Positions 1 through 9,073 of a DNA stretch of 64,000 bases are shown here, one piece after another (the stretch's first letter is position 1; each line of letters opens with the position of its first letter). The position numbers and the translations under genes were made by a program. A model generated the notes under the pieces. It searched no databases, was not told the origin of the DNA, and was given only the letters and a program-made list of their open reading frames with translations. Source of the DNA: Plasmopara viticola (taxonomy: Eukaryota > Oomycota > Peronosporomycetes > Peronosporales > Peronosporaceae); the NCBI GenBank assembly GCA_001695595.3, contig MBPM02000031.1, forward strand, positions 682,001 through 746,000, in the 5' to 3' direction.

Positions 1-852
1 AACTTGTCATCCTTCAGCCCAGTATTTCAAAGTCAAGCTCATATACGACTTGATGCCGGTTCACGGCACCTTATAATTTCTTGCTGTGCTCGGCATTCTC
101 TCAAACGAGATCACACAACCTAATCAATATTCGTCTCTACTACAGTAGTGCTTGGAAAAGGTTAAGGTGACGCCCTCCTTCGAAGCGCGGGGCAAAATGC
201 TCGCGCGCTTCGGGCAGGTGCTCTCGGGCATCTGCAGGTCTCTAACGAGTCTCACCCTCGACGCGACGGTCTCCAACACCGGGCGCCACCTGGGCTCTTA
301 CCAAGTCAGAGCTAATCAAAATAATGGAAGACCCTCACGACCTCGGTGCTGGCTGCATTGCCCGCCGAACGAGACTCGACGTATGCGGACACCACTCTAT
401 GCCGTGGACTAGCCAGACTGAGCCTAGCACGTGCATAACTTGGCAACGCGATAACGTAATACATTACATTACATTACTACAGTAGGGACAAGGGCAAAAA
501 AGGGCAAATTGTGAAAAGTTGCTTAATTGTATGTTGTAAGGTGGCATATACTAATCACTCATGAGATCAAATTAAGTTCATCAGGAGCAATGTCGTTTTT
601 AACTCACAAGCGAGGCTCCGACGCAATGGCAAACGCGTAACATTAGGCATGCCAGGCGGGTTTTTTACAACAAAAAAACGGCGTCTGCTGTACAAAAATT
701 GTTCTCTTATTTGTCGTCAAATCAAAGTTCAAAGTTTAGCGATGTAGTGACTGTCATAATTACTACAATATCTCTACTTACTGACTATTCACCATGCATG
801 CTTTCAGGCAATGTCGAAAGAAGGCTTTTCTATTTTGTTTATTGGAGACAAT
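1..852. other. Left flank, possible 3' end of an unidentified gene
   Basis: Bases about 150-412 (+) are GC-richer than the surroundings and give one open frame of 86 codons that begins right after an acceptor-like CTACAG/TAG, so this may be the last exon of a gene entering from the left. The frame has no ATG near its beginning and I recognise no family in it. The motif CTACAGTAG occurs at about 140-148 and again at about 477-485. From 420 to 852 the sequence is AT-rich 3' flank of the PPR gene, and I see nothing else in it. Confidence 0.25.
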
Positions 853-3498
853 CTACTCTTCGCAGTACGACTGTTTAACCTTGCGTTTGGTCGGCGTATC
901 ATTCGGATTCGCGGCAAGTTCGCTTACGGCCTCCTGACCCAGCAGCTCGATCATTCGGTTGCGAAGCACAAGCGCCTGTTTCCATAGGCCGTCTCTTTCG
1001 CACATCTTCAAGGCTACCGTGTACATTGTTTTTACCTTCCGAAGCGCGTAAACATCACCGCGCGCATGCCGAGCATATACCGCTTCCAAGATTCCATTGC
1101 CATCGTCGGACGGAGTTACCTCCTTAAAATTGCCTTTTTCAAAGAGAGAGATGATTTCCAACACTTTTTGGGAGAGTTTCATCTCCTGAGCTAGGTGTAC
1201 CAGCTCGTACGAATCCGATAGCTTGACAATGAACTTTTGCTCTTCTATCAGCGCTATCATGCCGTCGATGATATCACAGTTTCGGGCTCTAAAAGCACCA
1301 CGCAGCACGGATGCTATAGCTCCGTACGTGTATCCACCGCACTTTTCAGGCATTTGAATCGTGAGCTGCTCGGCTTCTTCAATGTTTCCATCCTTTACAA
1401 GCTTTGAGATTAAAACAGTCACCCAACTACGTGGGACGCCGCGATTTTCGTTGCCGCTCAGAGAGACAAGAGCTTCCTCATAAAGGTCCTTTAAATCCGT
1501 AATGTTGCCCTCTTGTGCCATAAATCTCAGCAGCGTTTCATAGCAAAAAGGTGGCAAGACATAGGTATCGTCTACATTGGTCTTAGCTTCAGCAAAAGCC
1601 TCCAGTAATTCCAGACGTTGCTGTTTGTTTGCTTCAACATAAGCAGGACACAGGAAGCCCACAACAGTTTTGTTTATCTTTAAATCACGGCGTTTGAGGT
1701 CTTTAAGTACCACCTGGACACTGCTGATGTCGTACATCGCCCTTTGGTTCTTGCCGCCGCTAATAGAGTTCTGCAAGTGCTTGTGCATGAAGCGAAGAAT
1801 CGTGACGTAGTTCGCTTCCGTTGCCTCCAGGCCACAACTTTCAATTTTATTTAAAGTCTCCAAAGCGTCCGTCACTCTGCCGTTCTCTGCCAGCGTTCGC
1901 AAAACCGAATTGATTACCTTACCGATGTTGAAATGTAAAAAGAATGGTTTTGCCTGATCACGATCAATCCCCTTCTTAATTTTGTAAGACGCTAGCACCT
2001 GGTCGAACAACTTTAGTGCGGCATCTGGATCGTGGTAGCAATGGAAAAGCTTCAGCGTATCATCAACACGGTAAATTGGAATGTCATGAAAAAGCATTGC
2101 TTTGCTGGCAGCGTAGCTAATATCATCACCCATCTGGTCTTTCTGCTTCATATAATGAGTAATTACTTCAGCAAGGGCATGACCGTACTTTCCAGGCACA
2201 ACGGAAAAACCCTTAACCAGAGCTGCCACCTTTTCATGCTGGTTCGTCTGAATGTATGCTCGCACAGCATCTCTTGACACTGATGGACGCACAATCATTG
2301 CACCCTCGGGTACTTCAACGTCAAACTCATTTGACTTGATCACAGGCTCGACAATGGAGTCAACTAATGCCGCCGCGTCCATCTTGTTCTCTTGCGCGAG
2401 CAATTCGCGAATACGCGGACTCAAAGTGAAGCCTCCGGCCTTGCTCTTGTTCGGATCAGCTATGAAATTCGTATTCTTTAAAAATTCAGCGTTGCGCTCA
2501 ATGATGTGCTTGGTCATAGTATCGAACCGCACGTTTTTTTCCACCATCTCTTCCAAGACATCCTTTATCTCGTCGTTGCGTTCTAAGAATTCCAGAGTCC
2601 CCATGATGCGGTTGTAGCCACGAGCATCAAGATGCAAGTCAAATTTTTTGCGATTCGCCAGGATATCCATAGCTTGTTGCTTGCAGTTGTTGCTTTTGCA
2701 CACGCTTAGCAGAGCAATAAGCGTGCCACCGCTCAGCTTCATACTCGAATTACTGTAAAACTCAAAGGCCTTCTCGGGTCTCTCAATGATGCCCATGCTG
2801 AGAATGACACGGTCAATGCACGACTCGTGCCAGTGGCCAATCTGTGGGTCCACACTGTTGTACAGCTCTTGCACTTTCCCCACGTCGCCCTTTCTAGCGT
2901 ATGCCAGCATAAAGCGCGACGCAATCTCATTCGTCGTCTCATGGCCAGCATTTGTCATCTCCTGCCACGTTTCGACGGCTGAGTCCAAGTCGTCGGCCTG
3001 CAAATAACCGACAATGCCAAAGCGGTAAATCATTTCGGGCACCGCCTCAAAGCGCGGCTTGGCCGTTTTGTAGATCTCAATGAGGCGCTCAGGGAGATTC
3101 TTGCGCTGAAAAATGCGAAAAATCTCTCCATACACAGCAAACCCAATTTGCGACGGGTAGTTAGCTTCCAAAAAGTCAAATGCATTCAACATGACCGAGG
3201 TAGCTCGAGTCTTTTGTGCCACCATAAACAAGTCAGTAATCTCTTTGCTTGTCACATCCTCGCGTGCCATTGCATCGTTGAGCTCGCTTTTGAGAGCCTT
3301 TACCACCATGCCGATCTTGGATTCGCCAATCTTTGCGCGAAGGTCGCGCGCCGAGCTCTTGAGCAGCACATCGCGGCCCACGCCAGCGATGCTATCATAA
3401 TAAAACCTGACATTGACCGATGGTTGCGGTGCCAGCGGCATGCGATCGACAGGCAACCGAAGCTGGCGTAGCGCAGCCACACGACACGCACGCCACAT
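853..3498 (-). CDS. Mitochondrial pentatricopeptide repeat (PPR) protein, LRPPRC-like
   Basis: Single-exon gene of 881 codons. The N-terminus (MWRACRVAALRQLRLPVDR) is basic, rich in Arg and Leu and lacks acidic residues, as expected for a mitochondrial presequence. The body is built of roughly 35-residue helical repeats of PPR type. A clear example lies at about residues 155-220, where a YLQADDLDSAVETWQEM-like unit is followed by YARKGDVGKVQELY. Repeats with more variable loops continue to about residue 830, and the tail is basic (TKRKVKQ). No MutS-related or catalytic domain is visible. PPR proteins of this layout bind organellar RNA and act in its stability or translation; the target here cannot be inferred. 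The start is the first ATG, 89 bp from the divergent start of the RIIa-domain gene. Family call is firm; LRPPRC-like refers only to the architecture. Confidence 0.85.
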   Translation of the reverse strand: MWRACRVAALRQLRLPVDRMPLAPQPSVNVRFYYDSIAGVGRDVLLKSSARDLRAKIGESKIGMVVKALKSELNDAMAREDVTSKEITDLFMVAQKTRATSVMLNAFDFLEANYPSQIGFAVYGEIFRIFQRKNLPERLIEIYKTAKPRFEAVPEMIYRFGIVGYLQADDLDSAVETWQEMTNAGHETTNEIASRFMLAYARKGDVGKVQELYNSVDPQIGHWHESCIDRVILSMGIIERPEKAFEFYSNSSMKLSGGTLIALLSVCKSNNCKQQAMDILANRKKFDLHLDARGYNRIMGTLEFLERNDEIKDVLEEMVEKNVRFDTMTKHIIERNAEFLKNTNFIADPNKSKAGGFTLSPRIRELLAQENKMDAAALVDSIVEPVIKSNEFDVEVPEGAMIVRPSVSRDAVRAYIQTNQHEKVAALVKGFSVVPGKYGHALAEVITHYMKQKDQMGDDISYAASKAMLFHDIPIYRVDDTLKLFHCYHDPDAALKLFDQVLASYKIKKGIDRDQAKPFFLHFNIGKVINSVLRTLAENGRVTDALETLNKIESCGLEATEANYVTILRFMHKHLQNSISGGKNQRAMYDISSVQVVLKDLKRRDLKINKTVVGFLCPAYVEANKQQRLELLEAFAEAKTNVDDTYVLPPFCYETLLRFMAQEGNITDLKDLYEEALVSLSGNENRGVPRSWVTVLISKLVKDGNIEEAEQLTIQMPEKCGGYTYGAIASVLRGAFRARNCDIIDGMIALIEEQKFIVKLSDSYELVHLAQEMKLSQKVLEIISLFEKGNFKEVTPSDDGNGILEAVYARHARGDVYALRKVKTMYTVALKMCERDGLWKQALVLRNRMIELLGQEAVSELAANPNDTPTKRKVKQSYCEE

Positions 3499-3587
3499 GA
3501 TTCGACTCGTTAGTTAAAGGCAGTCAAATCGATTGGTGTGCGGCACACGCTTTGCTATATCTTGCCAATCGATAAGACGCCAACAAC
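3499..3587. promoter_or_regulatory. Shared divergent promoter, PPR gene / RIIa-domain gene
   Basis: Only 89 bp separate the two start codons, which face away from each other, so the promoters must overlap. The spacer contains the short imperfect palindrome TGTGCGGCACA and two nearby CAATCGAT/AATCGATT-like elements. Their role is inferred from position alone. Confidence 0.4.
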
Positions 3588-3894
3588 ATGAAGGCGGTTA
3601 AAGAGGTGCAAGTGCTCACCCCGCAGCAAATATCGGCGCTTAATGAGGCCAAGGTTGCGGCTATAACGGTGGCGTGTATTATTAAGCTTAGGATGATGTT
3701 TTTCGTGTCAGCAGGTAATGATCCGCATGGACAACGAGCAGTACCTGCGAGACCAACCGGACGTGGCTAAGCTCATGCGTGCATTGATGCGCGGCATCCT
3801 ACGAGACCGGCCGGCTAACCCTAGCACGTATGCGTACGTATTCTTTTCGAGAAATCACGCAGCCATACGCCAAGATCTCGACGCGACGGAGTAA
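3588..3894 (+). CDS. RIIa-domain protein, RIIAD1-like (flagellar/ciliary type), two exons
   Basis: Exon 1 starts with the ATG at 3588. Exon 2 runs 3715-3894 and ends in TAA. The donor is either at 3654 (61-nt intron) or at 3669 (46-nt intron); both keep phase 0 and give proteins of 81 or 86 residues. The second exon reads IRMDNEQYLRDQPDVAKLM, then a MRGILRDRPANP segment and a short tail. This matches the dimerisation/docking fold of RIIAD1-type proteins (the family pattern is NEKYLRxHxEV followed by FFREIFLKRPDN). RIIa domains dock onto A-kinase-anchoring helices, and small proteins of this type are typical of axonemes, so a zoospore flagellum role is likely in an oomycete. Without splicing only a meaningless 60-codon frame is seen. 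Confidence is limited by the short length and the ambiguous donor. Confidence 0.65.
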
Positions 3895-4214
3895 GAGTGA
3901 TGGAATAGTACTATGTATAAAAGGTTAAAGGTTCGTATGCACGTTACACCGCAGCACTCCCTCTCTCGCCATCAAAATTCAAAAAGAATTACCTATGCAG
4001 CCCCACCAGTTGTCTTTGTCCGCAAAAAATTTCGTACCTTGTTCTTAATTCAGAGCGTGGCATCTTCTTGTATCATGTTCTCACTCTTAGTTAGGCCCCG
4101 CTCACTCTCTTTCCGTCAAGCTACTCTGTCAGCAACGACATGATGCGCTTTTTTTTCACGGCACTAATTTTTGTGCTTTTTCCTATTTTTCAAACGAAGC
4201 CTTCACCAAGTACT
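3895..4214. other. Intergenic spacer between convergent genes
   Basis: 3' flanks of the RIIa-domain gene (+) and the CK2 gene (-). AT-rich; only short frames without recognisable similarity. Confidence 0.6.
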
Positions 4215-5495
4215 TTATGCACTCGAGTCGGATACGCTGGTGATCTCGTCGGTGTGATGCGCGCCACCACGCAGCTTCTGCTCGGCCGCATCACGCACGG
4301 GCTGGAAGTATGCGTGCTGCATTGCTTCCTTCGCGGTAAGCCGTTCCTGGTGATCATATCGTAACAGACCATCTAGAAAGTTAATGGCCTCAGGCGACAC
4401 CAAATGTTTGTTATCTTGTGTAACAAATTTTTCCCACGGCTTTTTTGTGTGTGTGCCTAAAATTCCGTCGTACTGCGGGTCCAGCTCCAAATCGTATGTC
4501 GTCAAGTAGTCAAATAGCTCGTCTGTGCCCTTAACTTTAGCAATCTTAACCAACTGGTCGCAATTGTCATGGCCATGAAAAAAAGGTTCCTTTCGGAAAA
4601 TCATAGCCGCAAACATACAGCCCAAGCTCCACATATCAAGCGAATAGTCATACTCCTGCATGTCCACCAGCAACTCAGGTCCCTTGAAGTAACGACTCGC
4701 CACGCGCACGTTGTACTCTCGGCCCGGGTGATAGAACTCTGCGAGTCCCCAATCAATAAGACGGAGTTGGCGCTTCTCATGATCAATCATTACATTGTGT
4801 GGCTTAACGTCACGATGCATGATGCCATTCGAGTGACAGTAATCCAGAGCCTTTAGCAACTCAAACAGGTAGTAGCGAATGTCGAAGTCGCTAAGCGTTG
4901 GATATAACGTCTTAAAGTCCGTATTGTTGACATACTCGGTCACAAGACTAGGAGTCTTGGATTGCGGATCTCGCACGACATCCAGCAGCTGAACAATATT
5001 GACGCCACCGGACAAATTCTGCAGAATTTTAATCTCACTGTCAGACAATAATCAAAAGAGAGAAGTGAGCCTTGATAACGTTTTGATTAACGCAAATGTT
5101 GCAAAGGTTCTGCAACCATACGCACCGCTTTATTTTCTTCTTTTTAACAGGCTTGAGAATTTTTATGACACAGCGCGAGTTGTTAGCCACGTTGTAGCCT
5201 TCGAATACCTCGCTGTACTTGCCGCGGCCAATTTTGCGAATCACCTCATAGTTGTCCTGATCCCTGCAAATTACCACAACAAAAACTGTAAATATTTCCC
5301 GCAATCTAATTTACTGGTAGAGACTTATGTTTTGTAAGGATGGCATCGCACTCCGAAACAAAAGATTTTAGATAGAAGGCACGAAAGAGAAGAGAGAACA
5401 ATCACGTACCCCCAGGCTACATTAAGCGTTTCGTAGTCCCAATACTCGCGAGGGCGCGTCTCATTAACGTCGCAGTACACACGCGCGCGACTCAT
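4215..5495 (-). CDS. Casein kinase 2 catalytic subunit alpha, three exons
   Basis: Exons on the minus strand are 5495-5410, 5263-5126 and 5037-4215, giving 348 residues; introns of 146 and 88 nt have donors GTACGT and GTGCGT. CK2 is a constitutively active Ser/Thr kinase acting in nucleus and cytosol on acidic sites. The N-terminus carries the CK2-specific [12 protein letters not shown] segment. The glycine loop GRGKYSEV lies at 41-48, the ATP lysine at K63, and the basic patch KKKKIKR at 69-75. The catalytic loop HRDVKPHN starts at 149 (D151), the magnesium motif is DWG (170-172) rather than DFG, as is diagnostic for CK2, and [13 protein letters not shown] follows in the activation segment. 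C-lobe motifs [11 protein letters not shown] and [12 protein letters not shown] are intact. The 348-residue length is normal for the family. The first exon is missed if only long open frames are considered. Confidence 0.95.
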
Positions 5496-8359
5496 AGCCA
5501 GCTACGGCCTTTGTATGAGCTTTCTTTTTTGGAAGGCTCCCGGCGAGCTTAAAAGTAATACAAATGTCAAGTAGTTCGAATGACCAAGATATTCCAAAAC
5601 TTACTCCTTTCTGGAAACAACACGACTCTCATCAGACAACTAACTAATTACCGACCATCACATTTTTTAATCATGACCCACTTTGTGTGATCTGTAAATC
5701 ACGGAGCGTCATTAGGGGCAGAGAAATGGTGGCTATTACGGAAAGGACTTTTAAAGAACATAAATGGATATTCACTGAGTTTATCAGAACGACCAGAGTA
5801 AAAATGTTGTAGCAAATAAAATTGCAACCTATTGCGCACGTCGATGAGGAAACGTGAAATTATCTAGCGGAAGATCGTGAATCTTGTGCACGCTACTCTG
5901 TGCAAGATGCTGCTTGACTTCGTCAGACCAGGAAACACTTGGTAGTCAATCATACGCCCACGCGGGTAGATTATCTACTTTAACCCTCGCAAAAGGTCCT
6001 TGACACTTTCCCGCAACTGTCGAACGCGCAGTTCGCATTGTTCGAAAATTTTGCTGGTTCCTATAAGTTAAAGAGATGACTGCTCCTTAAAGTGCGGTGC
6101 TGTACTCTGCAAGTAAAGTATGTGCTTATGGACTACAGTTCCGGCGGTAAAGACTATTGTGGGCTTCAAACCTGTGACACTCCATGCTTTCAATTTTGAA
6201 GGAAACAAAGTTGGCACCTTATCTTACTAAATCAAACAGGTAAGATAGCCACTTAAGTGATGTTGATCACAGATATTGAGCGCGCGTAGCGTTTGAATCT
6301 CTCACCTGTAAGGCCAAACCAAAATCTAAGTGTAACCATGTCACGTGAATTTGTAAGACCTAGGATCACATAAAAAAAAAGCAGTTGATTCTTTAAGTTT
6401 TGAACTTCTCAAGCATTCGCACTTTTTTATTCTACAATCGAGTACAGAACTCTTTGTAAGGCGAATGCTTGGCGGTCATCTCGTCCGATAGAAAACGCAC
6501 GACTTGGTAAGCATTAAGTTGAGCTGTATAAGTTACGTGATCATGTGCGAGTGCGCCATCGAGTGTAATTTTTGTCAAATGCGAGTAATCTTGCCGGTTT
6601 GCCATTGCAGTGCTGGCATGAAGTTTGGTGCTCGACCGATTAAATGACTCGGCAGGCAACATCTGCATTGTACTCTTTGTTATTCAAATTGGGCGTAGTA
6701 GCTCATTAAGCGACTGTGTCGCACAGGTTGCGGTGTTGGTACTAGTAAGACACGGTCGAAGACCGTGTCTTACTACAACATGAGCTCTTAAAGTCAATTG
6801 TTACTCCCACTTTACAGGCTCTCTTCAAATGACTATTTTCAAGGTGTTTAGGACCAGAATAAGCATGGCTGATAATTGGACAAAGCGGGTGAATCGCGTT
6901 GCTAAAGACATAATACGAAGACGATGCACAAAAGCACCGGAATGTTGACGCACCATGATCCCGCTCGCAGGAATTGCAGAAACAGTGTCTTTCATTTCCT
7001 ACCAGGCCCCACATCACTTAATGCGAATGGGCTAGCTTACCCTCGCATTCCACCAATGCCATAATATAGTAGTTTTTTTGTATGATATGAGGAGCATAGA
7101 GGGGCAGACACAACTCGCTGTATGACAAAAACGTTGTGGTTCGGTTGAGTCAAAGGCAGAAAAGTGAGACCTTATTACTGCTGTAACCGACTAATGATTT
7201 AGACGGGCTTTCTTACAATACCACGTCACACGCAGGCACAATTGCGGAAGAGTAAAGCCTACATTTGATGAGTGCTATGACATATGTCTTGATGGGTATG
7301 ATTTGAGTGACTTGATCGCGGGGCCATGCAACTACGTCAAGATGCGATCAAAGACCTTTGATTCTCCCGGTGCACGTCGGTGTTTCAATTTGCCGATTTT
7401 CGTATTGTGTCTGACAGGTGTTGAGCGAAAGCAACATCAAGGCCAAGAGCATCTTGTGAGCCGCATTATGCTGTGAATTTCTCCGGAACAGAAAAAGATT
7501 TATCACGTGATAAGATTTTTGGTGCGACACAGCAGCCAGGGTCAAATACAGATCTAAACTTATCTCCATTTTGATAGCGCACATGGGTTTGGGGCTCCAC
7601 TTTCAGAGCATTCTTTATTTACTCGAGATGATTGGCATCTTTTACTTGGCTACGCTTTCCGCCGTTCGGACGGAAGAAGCTGGGGTCATGAGCAAATTTC
7701 ATTTGAAATTTGTTTTGACCACCGCAGAAGCAGTGTATATAATGTGGATCATATGTCACAGGATGACAATCCGTTGGCAGCCTCGTAATGAAGCTACCAC
7801 ATAATTGTACATCGATCTCGCTCAAGCTGTTGCAAACTGTAGTAGAAGGTACAACTCTTATGCTTATGTGCAAAAATTGTAAGAAGCATTTCGTCCTGAC
7901 GGACAGCATTGCGATGATCAGATCGAATCCTGATTAGATTTTTTTTAAAGGAACTAGACATCAAACGTTACCTCGGCTCTCGAAAATGGTCACCTACAAA
8001 CTTAACTTCAAGCGAGATTGATTTTGCTGCCTTGAGCTCATGTGCCTCATTGAGCTTATTGGTTTGATCAAAAAACGGATGAAGTGTGTGGGTTACGCAT
8101 TACAATTGCTGATCGCTCGAGAGAACGTGGTGTGCGACGCGCAGTCTTGCGGATTTGTTGGCTAGGCCGTGCAAAGGATTATTTATAGGTCTTTTTGGGC
8201 AGGGAGGAGCTGGTAAATCTACCATATTATGTTATATAATGTGATAAACATAAGAAAGGAGGCACGCATCATATGACAAGGTAAATGTTTCTTGTATCCC
8301 TTTCTATCACCCGATATATTAAATAATTTTCTTTATTCATATCCAATGACCTCCTTGAC
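5496..8359. other. Gene-poor stretch with decayed short frames
   Basis: About 2.9 kb without a supportable gene. Several short minus-strand frames (6432-6668, 6742-7017, 7348-7584, 7619-7909) and one plus-strand frame (7571-7804) are present, but none has a recognisable domain, and their frames change over short distances, as in a pseudogene or old transposon. A perfect 15-bp hairpin lies at 6743-6775 and is listed separately. Confidence 0.55.
6743..6775. repeat. Perfect 15-bp inverted repeat with 3-nt loop
   Basis: The arm TAGTAAGACACGGTC (6743-6757) is followed by GAA and then its exact reverse complement (6761-6775). The stem is perfect for 15 bp and stops abruptly outside. It lies inside a gene-poor region next to decayed frames. 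It could be a head-to-head junction of transposon ends, a transcribed hairpin or a terminator-like structure; the sequence alone does not decide. Confidence 0.7.
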
Positions 8360-9073
8360 TTAGCGAACGTCAAGACCATCTTCCGTGAATTCTGGTGAAG
8401 TGCTTTCTCCGATCGAATTTCTTCGCCTTTTAACTTTAACTTGATCGAGAATCCCTATGCGAGTCATGACCTCGTCAAACGAGCGACACCACCAAGTCTC
8501 TGTTCGATACTTGATCGAGCCAACGCAGCCAAAGCTACCATCGCGCGTGCGGAAGGCATGCATGTGCACGTGGTCGATGCTATTGAAGGGAGGCGAGTGA
8601 AATGCAAATTTATAGTCTGACTCTTCATCAATCGTGTCAACGCAGATCTCTGCGCTTGGGGCAGCCTTTGCCACAGCAGAAAATGGCAACTCGCGAAGAA
8701 CGTAGGTTGCAACCTCGCGCATTCGATGCAGAAGTACCGTGTCATCGGGCGTGAGTGCGTTCACATTGCGAATGTGACGACGTGGCACCACCAAGATGTG
8801 GCTGCGGACCACAGGGGCCAGGGGGCGAAACACTGACATATCTTCGTCCTCGTAAAGGAAGGGTTCGTCGCTGGACTTCAAGATTTTACAGAAGCGGCAG
8901 TGGACCAGCGCACCGTCCTGATTGTATGTGACGCCCTTATGAGAGGACAATGAATAGGTCGATGACGTCGACGTCGATGTTGAGAAGGCCGATGACGGAA
9001 CGAAGCAGGCAGACGAACTGTGCTGGCAGCATTTCAGCAGAGATAAGTTGACCATGGAAGACACAGGCGACAT
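8360..9073 (-). CDS. HIT-domain (histidine triad) protein
   Basis: Single-exon frame of 237 codons starting at the first ATG. Residues about 1-50 are Ser/Thr-rich and low in acidic residues, and could be a targeting or disordered segment. The HIT fold follows: CRFCKIL at 59-65, the VFRPLAPVVRSHILVVPRRHI strand-helix region at 81-101, and the catalytic triad HVHMHA at 168-173 (His168, 170 and 172), preceded by the HSPPFNSIDH motif common to HINT3/aprataxin-type HIT proteins. The C-terminus (KVKRRRNS, then an acidic tail) is basic and then acidic. HIT enzymes hydrolyse nucleoside phosphoramidates or AMP-linked substrates; the substrate cannot be read here. The gene stands alone between two gene-poor stretches. 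A second in-frame Met at residue 7 is an alternative start. Confidence 0.88.
   Translation of the reverse strand: MSPVSSMVNLSLLKCCQHSSSACFVPSSAFSTSTSTSSTYSLSSHKGVTYNQDGALVHCRFCKILKSSDEPFLYEDEDMSVFRPLAPVVRSHILVVPRRHIRNVNALTPDDTVLLHRMREVATYVLRELPFSAVAKAAPSAEICVDTIDEESDYKFAFHSPPFNSIDHVHMHAFRTRDGSFGCVGSIKYRTETWWCRSFDEVMTRIGILDQVKVKRRRNSIGESTSPEFTEDGLDVR

Noticed and set aside
2252..2617. 121-codon plus-strand frame
   Set aside because: Antisense shadow within the PPR gene, no recognisable domain.
6281..6310. tRNA-like TTTGAATCTC box
   Set aside because: No matching A box, acceptor stem or anticodon arm could be paired around it.
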